Assembly: GCA_015478945.1 (NCBI GenBank)
Contig: JABUQX010038876.1
Coordinates: 1 to 12,500 of the forward strand
Origin: Trachelipus rathkii
Lineage: Eukaryota > Arthropoda > Malacostraca > Isopoda > Trachelipodidae
Direction: 5' to 3'
DNA length: 12,500 bases
Both the position numbers and the translations under genes were made by a program. This document shows positions 1 to 7,505 of this stretch, one piece after another; the stretch's first letter is position 1; each line of letters starts with the position of its first letter. The notes under the pieces were generated by a model that was not told the DNA's origin, made no database searches, and worked only from the letters and a program-made list of their open reading frames with translations.

Positions 1-1497
1 AAAATAATAATATATATAGTACACTGCCCTCGAAAAAAAACTCGCTTAAGGAACGAAAAATTTATTTTGCAACATCTCCCGAAAAGTAAAATGTTACGAT
101 ATTTAGAGCCCCGATCGAAGCGTAAGTGGGGACCTTTAAGATTTCTTTAAGTAGATATTTATATAAAGAATTGATATTCAGGTATTCACTTATCATTGAT
201 TGTTTATTTTTTTGCATGTTCTTAATTTTCCTAATTTCATCATACGTTTATCCGTAAACTGTTTCTTTTTTTCTTCAAAAGTACGATAGTGAACGTTTCG
301 TAACTCACCGAGACGATCTCGGAGGGGCTCAATCGAGGCCGGGTTCTGCCTCTACGGCGTCACTATACATATATATGACGGTTCCGTCGGATTACTGCAT
401 AAAACGACTCGAACGAGTCAATACGGCAATATTTTTTCAGGGTATGAACTATTCGTTAAACTTAATTAATTATTATTATAGTGAACGTTTATTCTGTACC
501 GTTTTTAAGTCGAGGGTCTAAGTCAAAATCTTGAAGAAAAAAATTTCAATAGTTTTTTTCGAGGTCGACTTTTTGAAGAGCGATTTTGATTTAGACTTTT
601 TGAGTATAAACGGTTCCGATGAATCGTCACTATTGGAACTATTATTACGGCTAATCGGACGTTCTAGCGTTAAAAAATGGCTTCTTATAAACGCGTAGAG
701 TACATTTATTTTGGGTTTTTTACGAAAATGCGTCACGTATAGTGAGAGGAACGTTTTTCCCCGCCCGAGGTCAAAGTGGGCATCGTGCCAATATTATTTA
801 AATTTTTTTTTTTTAATTTAGTTACCTCTAAAAATTATTTATAGTAAAATGGATTTTTTCGTCATTAGAATATAAAAAAAAAATTAATATAAATTAATAT
901 AGTATAGATCGTGATAAATAATTAATAAGATTAGAAAAATTAAGAACGAAGAAAAAATAAATATCCAATATGTGAATACTTGGTTATCAATTCCTGTGTT
1001 CGATTCAATATAATTTTTTTTTTTGGTTTTCTTTTTTTACAAAAACTCGCTTAAGGAACAAAAAAATTTTTGCACCATCTCCCAAAAAGTATAGATCATG
1101 ATAAATAATTAAGACTATTTAAGAAAATTAAGCACGAAGAAAAAATAAATATCAAGAGTGAATAACTTATTATTAGCAATTCTTTAAGGCTTAGATTCCG
1201 TATTTTTTTTTTTTTGTTTCTCTCGGGAAAAAAACCCGCTCTTAAGGAACCAAAAATTTATTTTGCAAGCATCTCTTGAAAAGTATGAGTAACGTTATTC
1301 GTGCCCGCGGAGTGAACCGTAGGAGGGTACCTTTAATATTTTTTTTTTACGTTAATTTTTTAAGTGTAGCAAAAAATCGCTCAAAGCCTAGATGGGAAAT
1401 GGGGTCGTGGGTAGCTTTTATAATTAATGTTCTTGTTTTAGGTTACTTCTAGACGAATTATTTTCATAGAAACACTGAATTTAAAGGGAGACAAATA
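1..1497 (+). repeat. Complex repeat unit, copy 1 (A-B-C-D-E-F)
   Basis: This is a full copy of the repeat family that fills the window. Block A lies at about 1-180, B to 300, C to 460, D to 800, E to 1010 and F to 1497. It matches later copies through shared landmarks such as CGCTTAAGGAACG, CCGATCGAAGCGTAAGTGG, ACGGCGTCACTA, TCGACTTTTTG and CCGTAGGAGGGTACC. Relative to the other copies it carries many single-base insertions in B-D (for example GTGAACGTTT for GTGACGTTT). E and the start of F are tandemly duplicated inside it. The minus-strand reading frame at 518-736 falls in D and is not conserved in other D copies, so I do not call it a gene. The family is not one I recognise; it could be a satellite-like higher-order repeat or a decayed non-autonomous transposon. 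Confidence 0.85.
903..1284 (+). repeat. Local tandem duplication of E-end/F-start, period about 187 bp
   Basis: The sequence from TATAGATCGTGATAAATAAT (903) through CATCTCCCAAAAAG is followed at 1090 by a second pass, TATAGATCATGATAAATAAT, ending near the next CATCTCTTGAAAAG. The two passes share AAGAAAAAATAAATATC, GATTC and the CGCTTAAGGAAC-type motif. The joint lies at AAAGTAT, where block F (AAAAGTA) meets block E (AGTATAGATC), so a few shared bases bridge it. A similar but shorter duplication of this interval occurs at 7065-7304. Confidence 0.8.
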
Positions 1498-1825
1498 AAA
1501 AAAACTGCGCTTAAGGAGCGAAAAATTTATTTTGGCAAACATCTCCGAGAAGTAAAAGTTACGTTATTATTTGTGAGCCACGAATCGAAGCGTTAAGTGG
1601 GGACCTTAACGATTTCTTTACGTGCGATATTTAGTATTAGAATGATATTCAGGTATTCACCGTTATCATTTAATTGTTTATTTTTTCTATGTTCTTAATT
1701 TTTTAATTTTCATCAACTTTATCCGTGAACTTTTCGTGTTTTTTTCCTCAAAATACGATAGTGACTTTTCGTATTACCGAGACGATCCTCGGAGGGGATA
1801 AATCGATGCCGGGTTTCCTCTACGG

Positions 1826-1846
1826 CGTCACTATATTATAATGACG
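1826..1846. repeat. Near-perfect 21-bp palindrome in block C (representative copy)
   Basis: The site is CGTCA, an AT-only core with one C, then TGACG. Versions occur in each C block at 358-380, 1826-1846, 2609-2634, 3885-3905, 7820-7840, 9081-9101 and 12024-12044, with a decayed one near 10326-10345. In the cleaner copies (for example 9081-9101) only one pair breaks the symmetry. Its outer TGACG half-sites are also the core of the GTGACGTTT boxes found elsewhere in the unit. Confidence 0.7.
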
Positions 1847-3049
1847 TTTCTCGATTACCCTAAAAACGACCTCGAACGATCAACGGCAATATTTTCAGGG
1901 ATGAACTATCGTTAAGCGTATTAATTTATTATTGTAGTGACGTTTATTCTGTACCGTTTAAAAAGCTAAACTGTTTAAGCAAAAATTGAAAAAAAAAAAT
2001 CTCATATTTTTTTGAGGTCGACTTTTTGGAGAGAGATTTTGATTTATACCTTTTGAGTTATAAAGTTCCGACGAAACGTCCCTATTGGAACTATTATTAC
2101 GCTTAACGACGTTCTATGCGTAAAAAATGGATTCTAGTCGTTGCAATATATTTTTTTATTATTTTTTTTAAATTTAGTTACCTCTAAAAATTATTTATGG
2201 TAGAAAACGAAATTTAAGGGAGACTAAACTATAGAAAAAAATTAATATAAATAAATATAGTACAGATCATGATAAATAATTAAGAATTTAAGAAAAATTA
2301 AGAACGAAGAAAAAATAAATATCCAATATGTGAATAACTTATTATTAGCAATTCTTTACAGCTTAGATTCCGTAATTATTATTTTTAAGATTTCTTTACG
2401 TCGTTATTTTATATTAAGAATTGATATTCAGGTATTCACAAATCTCAATTTATTGTTTTTTTTTTCTTATGTTTAAATTTTTCCCTAATTTTCATATAAC
2501 TTTATCCGTGAACTTTTCGGTTTTTTTCCTCAAAATACGATAGTGACGTTTCGTTTTTACCGAGACGATCCTCGGAAGGGATCACTCGAGGCCGGGTTTC
2601 CTCTAAAGCGTCACTTCACTATAATACAATGACGTTTCTCGATTACCGTAAAAACGACCTCGAACGATCAACGTTAGGCGGTATAATTATGATTATCAGT
2701 GACGTTTATTCTGTCCGTTATAAGTCAGAATTGTATAAGTTTAAAATTTGAAGAAACAAAATTTTCAATTTTTCCCTGGAGGTCGATTTTTGAGGAGAGG
2801 ATTTTTGATTTAAAGACCTTTTGTAGTTATAAAAACGGTTCCGACGAATAATGTCCACTATTGGAACTATTATTACGCTTAAGACTTCTAAGAGCGTAAA
2901 AAATTGATTCTAAACGCGTAGAGTCATTTTTTTGGGGCTTTTACGAAACGTCCACTATATGACGAGGACGTTTCCGAGGTTAATGGGCGTCGTGCAATAT
3001 ATTATTGTCAATTATTTTTATTTAATACAGTTACTCTAAAATTATATTA

Positions 3050-3127
3050 ATGTAGGCACTAAAATTAAATGTGCATCACATATCAAAAATAATATAAATA
3101 GATACCGTACTAAAATGTAGGCACTAT
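3050..3127 (+). repeat. 13-bp direct repeat AATGTAGGCACTA in a diverged part of block E
   Basis: AATGTAGGCACTA occurs at 3050-3062 and again at 3115-3127, 65 bp apart. Here block E should read like its other copies (CGTAGAAAATGGAATTTAAG, GAGACTAAAC) but is largely unrecognisable. The repeated motif is not part of the family consensus, so it marks a local rearrangement or a small insertion with duplicated ends. The sequence between the repeats is AT-rich and not identifiable. Confidence 0.5.
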
Positions 3128-3510
3128 TAAAATTTAGAGAAAAATTCAAGACGAAGAAAAAAATAAATATCCAATATGTGAATAACTTATTATTAGCAAT
3201 TCTTTAAAGGCTTAGATCCGTATTTTTTTTTTTGTTTCTCTCGGAAAAAAACTCGCTTAAGGAACATAAAATTTATTTTGCACCATCTCTTGAAAAGTAG
3301 TGAGTAGCGTTATTTCGTGCCACGAGTGAACCGTAGGAGGGTACCTTTAATAATTTTTTTTACGTTAAATTTTAAAGTGTAGCAAAAAAATCGCTCAAAG
3401 CCTATAGGAAATTGGGGTCGTGGGTAGTTTTTATAATTAATTATTTGTTTGTGTACCTCGTAAAAATTATTTTTCATAGAAACCTGAATTTAACAAAAAA
3501 CAAATTAAAA

Positions 3511-4275
3511 AAAATAATAATATATAAAAATAACTTGCCCTCGAAAAAAAAACTCGCTTAAGGACCGAAATTTATTTTGCAACATCTCCCGAGAAATAAA
3601 AAGTAACGTTATTTTTGTGCCACGATTGAAGCGTAAGTGGAGACCTTTAAGATTTCTTTAGCGTCGATATTTATATTAAGAATTGATATCTAGGTATTCA
3701 CTTATCATTAATTGTTTATTTTTTTCTATGTTCTTAATTTTTCCTAATTTTTCATCATACCTTTATCCGTGGAGACTTTATCACTTTTTTTTTTTCAAAT
3801 ACAATAGGTGGAGACGTTTTCCGTAAACTACCGAGACGTTCCTGGAGGGGATCAATGCGCCGGCCAAGGGTTATCCTCTAGCGACGTCACTATAATATAA
3901 TAGACGTTTCTCGATTACCCATAAACAAGCGAGACCTCGAACGAAGTCAAACGGCAAGTATTTTCAGGATGAATATCGTTAAGCGTATTAATTATGATTA
4001 TAGTGACGTCGTTTCATTGGAACCGTTTATAAGTCGAAGGTATAAGTTTAAAACGAAGAAAAAAATTCTATGTTTTTCCGAGGTCGGATCTTTTTGGAGA
4101 CGATTTTTTGATTTAGAACCTTTGAGTTATAGAACGGTTCCGAACGAAACGTCCACCTAATTGGACTATTATTACGCTTAACGACGTTTTAAGAGTAAAA
4201 AATTGATTCTAAACGCGTAGAGTCATTTATTTTTTGGGCCTTTACGTAAAAGGTCATATATGACGAGGACGTGAA
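3511..4275 (+). repeat. Complex repeat unit, copy 3, partial (A-B-C-D)
   Basis: The F-to-A joining spacer (AATAATAATATATA, CTTGCCCTCG) is present at 3510-3545. Block A runs to about 3700, B to 3830, C to 3970 and D to 4275. The copy is rich in extra single bases (CGTGGAGACTTTATC, GACGTCGTTTCATTGG). It ends abruptly in the last part of D, at TATGACGAGGACGTGAAA, where the sequence switches to the opposite strand of block F. A reading frame at 3969-4160 (63 codons) lies across D and is not preserved in other copies. Confidence 0.8.
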
Positions 4276-4730
4276 AATAACGTCATACTCATACTTTTCG
4301 AGGAGATGGTGGCAAAATAACTATTTTTGTTCCTTAAACGAAGTTTTTTTCCCGACAGAAAAAAAAAATAATAACGGAATCTAAGTCTTTAAAGAATTGA
4401 TAATAATCAGGTTATTTCACACTCATTGGAGTCATTTTATGTTTTTTTCTTCGTTCTTAATTATTCTTAAGGCTTAATTATTTATCATCATACTATACTC
4501 AATTTAAAGTTATATTAAATTTTTGTGAAATAGTTTAAAGTCTCCCTTATAATTCCAATTTTCTACGATAAATATTTTTGAGGTAACTAAATTAAAAACA
4601 AAATAAAGATATTGCACGACACGCCATTTACCTCGGAAACGTCGTCGTCATAGATAGCTGCGTCGTTTCGTAAAGCCCAAAATAGGAAATGACTCTACCG
4701 TTTTAGAATTCCATCCTTGTTTACGCTTTG
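4276..4730 (-). repeat. Inverted repeat-unit fragment (F-start, E, D-end)
   Basis: Read on the minus strand this segment is the end of D, all of E and the start of F. Landmarks on the plus strand are GGAGATGGTG...CAAAATAA (complement of TTATTTTGCACCATCTCC), CTAAGTCTTTAAAGAATTG, TCTTCGTTCTTAATTATTC, GAGGTAACTAAATT and CATTTACCTCGGAAACGTCG. It therefore faces copy 3 head to head. It stops at about 4730, inside D, where the single-copy island begins. Confidence 0.8.
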
Positions 4731-5085
4731 ACGACTAGAAAGCATTACTCATATTTTTAGTATATATGTATTTTTTTCTAGCTTAGCTTCTCGCGCGCTT
4801 CATATTCCATTGATACGTCCCGCCGCTATAGATATCAATTTTTAGCAGGTCAGTCTACAAAATAATAAAATATTATAAAAGATATTAGCAACGAACGACT
4901 CACCGATTTTTACGTACGCTTTTTTGTACCTTCTCTGGCGGATGATTAGGTTGGCCGAGCTATGAGTACCGCGGAGCGAAACTATATTATTCGGTCCTTA
5001 AGGACGATATGGTGTGCTTATTTTCTGAGAGTCGCGGCGAGACAGCAGTGTCGTGATGGTTACTATAATATAGTCTCATTATATA
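4731..5085. other. Single-copy island interrupting the repeat array
   Basis: About 355 bp has no match to blocks A-F. Its middle is richer in GC than the repeat (for example 4930-4980 and 5030-5055). It contains a perfect 12-bp palindrome, GTCCTTAAGGAC, at 4994-5005. No transposon ends, tRNA or rRNA could be recognised. It is flanked on the left by inverted block D and on the right by the inverted end of block F, so it occupies a place where neither flank continues into the other. It may be a piece of host DNA or of another element captured during rearrangement. Confidence 0.6.
4783..4854 (-). pseudogene. Possible coding exon remnant with upstream intron (very tentative)
   Basis: On the minus strand a 23-codon open stretch reading TDLLKIDIYSGG... 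runs to a TAA at 4783-4785. It is preceded directly by a plausible 3' splice site, a T-rich tract ending TTTTGTAG (4855-4862), with a CTAAT branch-point-like motif about 30 bases upstream. Two 5' splice candidates exist. One is AAG|GTAC at 4929, giving a 75-base intron and joining to an upstream frame ending ...HPPEK. The other is GTGAGT near 4903, giving a 49-base intron but no open frame upstream. The upstream frame is closed by TAG within about 15 codons. I recognise no protein family. It could be a gene fragment carried into the array, or chance. Confidence 0.2.
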
Positions 5086-5498
5086 ATTATTTTTTATTTT
5101 AGTGCTCCCTTTAAATTCGGTTTTCTATGAAAAATAATTGACTGGGTAGCTAAACAAAATTAACTTATAAAAATGCGCACGACACCCTGGTCAACAGCAG
5201 AATATGGATGGTTTGTAACTTTAAAAATTAACGTAAAAACAATATTAAAGTACCCTCTTACGGTTCACTCGGGGCACGTAAATAACATTAACTCTCTACT
5301 TTCGGAGAAATGTGCAAAATAAATTTTTTGATAGTTTAAGGAGTTTTTTTTTCCCGAGAGAAACCAAAAAAAAAAAAAATTACCGAATCTATAGCCTGTA
5401 AAGAATGCTAATAATAAGTTATTCACTTATTGGATATTAATTTTTTCTTCGTTTCTTAATTTTTCGTAAATTGCTGATTATTTCATCATGATCTATAC
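5086..5498 (-). repeat. Inverted repeat-unit fragment (F and E), outer left arm of the palindrome
   Basis: The minus strand reads the second part of E and all of F. The plus strand shows TGCTCCCTTTAAATTCGG, GTACCCTCTTACGGTTCACTC (complement of the family's GTGAACCGTAGGAGGG), CCCGAGAGAAACC and TTATTCACTTATTGGATA. The segment ends at the hAT insertion. Together with 5872-6279 it forms the left arm of a large palindrome whose right arm is 6297-7505. Confidence 0.85.
5490..5498. repeat. Left target-site duplication of hAT copy 1
   Basis: GATCTATAC directly precedes the element and is repeated exactly at 5872-5880 after it. The uninserted host repeat has this sequence once (on the other strand, GTATAGATC in block E). 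hAT elements duplicate 8 bp; ATCTATAC fits that with one extra G. It also agrees with the nTnnnnAn preference reported for hAT targets such as those of Hermes. Confidence 0.85.
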
Positions 5499-5871
5499 CA
5501 GTGGTGTTCTCAAACTTTTTCGATTCGCGGCACCCTTGACTTATTTAAGGTTTGCCGAAGCTCACCCCCATGTTAGATTCTAAAAAGAAGGTTTTACAAT
5601 TTATAAAATAAGGTCTATATTAATCATAAAATTGCAATGCTTTTGCATGATCACAGCATGCCAAAAGCATTCCCAGGATTTGTCCTCTGAATATATAAAT
5701 ATATAAGGATAACATAACTAAAATTTTCTTAACAAGTTGGAAAATTCAAAATCGATTAAAATTTTTAAATGAAAAGTTGGAAAATTCAAAAATGTTCAAA
5801 ACTTTCGCGTCACCCTTGTGGGGAAGCTGTGCCACCCAAATGTGACGCGTCAAACAGTTTGATAACCACTG
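5499..5871 (+). mobile_element. Non-autonomous hAT-type element (MITE), copy 1, 373 bp
   Basis: The element begins CAGTGGTGTTCTCAAAC and ends GTTTGATAACCACTG, short imperfect inverted terminal repeats typical of animal hAT elements (CAGTGGTTCTCAAAC type). Subterminal segments TTCGATTCGCGGCACCC and GGGAAGCTGTGCCACCC are also characteristic in style. It is far too short to encode a transposase and shows no reading frame, so it would need transposase from an autonomous relative. It is flanked by a 9-bp direct repeat. Compared with copy 2 (6688-6996) it has a duplicated AAGTTGGAAAATTCAAAA (5734 and 5774, period 40) and an extra hairpin at 5636-5671. It sits inside block E of an inverted host repeat. 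Confidence 0.88.
5636..5671. repeat. Hairpin inside hAT copy 1
   Basis: AATGCTTTTGCATG is followed, after a loop of about seven bases, by its near-complement CATGCCAAAAGCATT. This gives a stem of about 14 base pairs with a single bulged base. hAT copy 2 keeps only the right-hand arm (CATGCACAAGAGCATT), so the hairpin is either newly formed in copy 1 or lost from copy 2. Confidence 0.65.
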
Positions 5872-5880
5872 GATCTATAC
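5872..5880. repeat. Right target-site duplication of hAT copy 1
   Basis: GATCTATAC immediately after the terminal CCACTG is identical to 5490-5498. After it the host repeat resumes in block E (TATATTATTATATTAATTTT), confirming that the element interrupts the repeat. Confidence 0.85.
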
Positions 5881-6300
5881 TATATTATTATATTAATTTT
5901 TTTATAGCTTAGTCTCCCTTAAATTCCGTTTTCTACGATAAAATTTTTTTAGAGGTAACTAAATTAAAAAAAAATAATAAAAGAATTTGCACGACGCCCA
6001 TTTACCTAGGAAACGTCCTCGTCATATAGTGACCTTTCGTAAAAGCCCCAAAAAAATGACTCTACGCGTTTAGAATTCATTTTTTTTTACTCTTAGACGT
6101 CGTTAAGCGATAAATAATAGTTCCCTAGTGACGTTTCGTCGGACCGTTTTTTAACCAAAGGTATAATCAAAATCTCTCTCCCAAAAAGTCGACCTCGGGA
6201 AAATGAAAAATTTTTTTTTTCAAATTTTAACTAATACTTTCGACTTATAACCGGTACAGAATAAACGTCGTTATAAAAATAATTAATACCTTAACGATAT
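5881..6300 (-). repeat. Inverted repeat-unit fragment (E-start and D), inner left arm of the palindrome
   Basis: The minus strand reads block D followed by the start of E. Plus-strand landmarks are AGCTTAGTCTCCCTTAAATTCC, TTAGAGGTAACTAAATT, GCACGACGCCCATTTACC, CTACGCGTTTAGAATTC, AAAAAGTCGACCTCGG and GGTACAGAATAAACGTCG. It ends around TTAACGATAT at 6300, where the sequence turns back into the plus-strand version of D after a loop of only about 20 bases. Confidence 0.85.
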
Positions 6301-6687
6301 TTATATAGTGACGTTTATTCTTTACCGTTTATAAGTCGAAGGTATAAGTTAAAATTTGAAATAAAAATTTCAATTTTTTCCGAGGTCGACTTTTTTGGAG
6401 ATCGTGAATTAGACCTTTTGAATTATAACGGTTACGATGAAACGTCACTATTGGAGACTATTATTGCCGCTCACGACGTTCTAAGCGTCAAAAATGGGAT
6501 TCTAAAAAACGCGTACAGTCATCTTATTTTGGGGACGAGGGAGTTCCCGCGAGGTAAATGGCGTCGTGCAATATTTTTTATTTATTTTTTAATTTAGTTA
6601 CTTCTAAAAATTATTTATCGTAGAAAATAGAAATTTAGGAGATCTAAACTGTAAAAAAATTAATATAATACCAATATAGTATGAGAT
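6301..6687 (+). repeat. Repeat-unit fragment (D and E-start), inner right arm of the palindrome
   Basis: Block D begins at TATAGTGACGTTTATTC (6304) and passes through CCGAGGTCGACTTTTTTGG, ACGTCACTATTGG and GGCGTCGTGCAATATT. Block E then runs to the second hAT insertion. It mirrors 5881-6279. A piece of D near 6535 is missing: the CTTTTACGAAACGTCACTAT stretch is reduced to GGGGACGAGG. The last bases, GTATGAGAT (6679-6687), are the left target-site duplication of hAT copy 2 with one inserted base. Confidence 0.85.
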
Positions 6688-6996
6688 CAGTGGTTCTCAA
6701 ACTTTTTCGATTCGCGGCACCTTGACTTATTTAAAGTTCTGTGCCGAAGTCACCCATTTAATATTCTAAAACGAAAGTCTTTCCAATTTATACATAGGGT
6801 CTATCCATTCAATCATTTCAACATGCACAAGAGCATTCCCAAGGATTTGTTCTGATATATAGTGGGGTGATAAGGATAACATAACTAAAATTTTCTTAAC
6901 AAAGTTGGAAAATCGAAAATGTTCAAACTTTCGCGTCACCTTGTGGGGAAGCTGTGCCACCCAAATGTGACGCGTCACACAGTTTGAATACCACTG
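6688..6996 (+). mobile_element. Non-autonomous hAT-type element (MITE), copy 2, 309 bp
   Basis: It has the same ends as copy 1 (CAGTGGTTCTCAAAC and GTTTGAATACCACTG) and the same subterminal TTCGATTCGCGGCACC and GGGAAGCTGTGCCACCC segments, so it belongs to the same family. The flanks GTATGAGAT (6679-6687) and GTATAGGAT (6997-7005) are both the host sequence GTATAGAT with one extra G, consistent with an 8-bp duplication. The insertion site in block E is the one used by copy 1, but the host repeat is in the opposite orientation while the element keeps the same orientation. A minus-strand reading frame of 80 codons at 6766-7008 crosses the element end, has no recognisable domain, and is treated as chance. 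Confidence 0.88.
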
Positions 6997-7505
6997 GTAT
7001 AGGATCATGATAATAATTAAGATTTAAAAAATTAAGAAAACGAAGAAAAATTAAATATCCAATATGTGAATAACTTATTATTAGCAATTCTTTAACAGAC
7101 TTGATTCGGTATAATTTTTTTTTTTTTGGTTACATCTCAGGAAAAAAACTCGCTAAGGAACAAAAATTTATTTGCAGCCATATCTGTGAATAACTGATTA
7201 TTATCCATTCTTTACAGACTTAGATTCGTAATAAATTTTTTTTTTTTTTTGGGTTCCTCTCGGAAAAAAACTCGCTTTAGGAACAAAAAATTTATTTTGG
7301 ACCATCTCCCGAAAAGTAAGAGTACACGTTATTTGTGCCCCGATTAACCGTAGGAGGGTACCTTTAATATTTTTTTTTACGTTAATTTTTTAAAGTGTAG
7401 CAAAAAATTGCTCAAAGCCCCTATAGGAAATGGGGGTCGTGCGTAGGTTTTATTAATTAATTTTTGTTTTGTTACCTCTAAAATTTTTCATAGAAAACTA
7501 ATAAA
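6997..7505 (+). repeat. Repeat-unit fragment (E and F), outer right arm of the palindrome
   Basis: Block E resumes with GTATAGGATCATGAT, continues through CCAATATGTGAATAAC, then F to about 7505 (CCGTAGGAGGGTACC, AAGTGTAGCAAAAAATTGC, GGGGGTCGTGCGTAG). It mirrors 5086-5498. Inside it an E/F interval is tandemly duplicated (7065-7304). On its right it runs on without a break into block A of the next unit. Confidence 0.85.
7065..7304 (+). repeat. Local tandem duplication across E-end/F-start, period 120 bp
   Basis: TGTGAATAACTTATTATTAGC at 7065 recurs as TGTGAATAACTGATTATTATC at 7185. Each pass continues through TTCTTTA-CAGACTTGATTC-type sequence, a T-run, a CTCGGAAAAAAACTCGC-type motif and TTTATTT-TGCA/GGACC. 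The joint is CCATAT|CTGTGAATAA, where F (CACCATCT) meets E (CCAATATGTGAATAA), so about five bases are shared. Confidence 0.8.

Larger units (their letters stand above)
1498..3510 (+). repeat. Complex repeat unit, copy 2, with a nested extra A-D pass
   Basis: Block A begins at about 1498 and lacks the roughly 40 bp AATAATATATATAGTACAC... spacer that normally joins F to A. B-C-D follow to about 2140, where some 70 bp of D (the CGCGTAGAGTC to CCGAGGTAAATGG stretch) is missing. E runs to about 2386 and then jumps directly into the second half of A (AAGATTTCTTTACGTCG), skipping F. From there a second B-C-D-E-F series continues to 3510. A deletion near 2670 removes the CAATATTTTCAGGGATGAAC part of C. 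No coding potential is visible. Confidence 0.8.

Noticed and set aside
518..736. Minus-strand open frame of 72 codons
   Set aside because: It lies wholly in repeat block D. The same block elsewhere (for example 1970-2160 and 7960-8170) has shifted frames and stops, and the composition is low-complexity lysine/serine-rich.
4945..4985. tRNA-like stretch GGTTGGCCGAGCTATGAG
   Set aside because: It resembles a tRNA A-box region, but no acceptor stem pairs and no GTTCGAATC-type B-box follows at the right distance.
6766..7008. Minus-strand open frame of 80 codons over hAT copy 2
   Set aside because: It crosses the element's terminal repeat into host repeat, is not open in hAT copy 1, and has no transposase motif.
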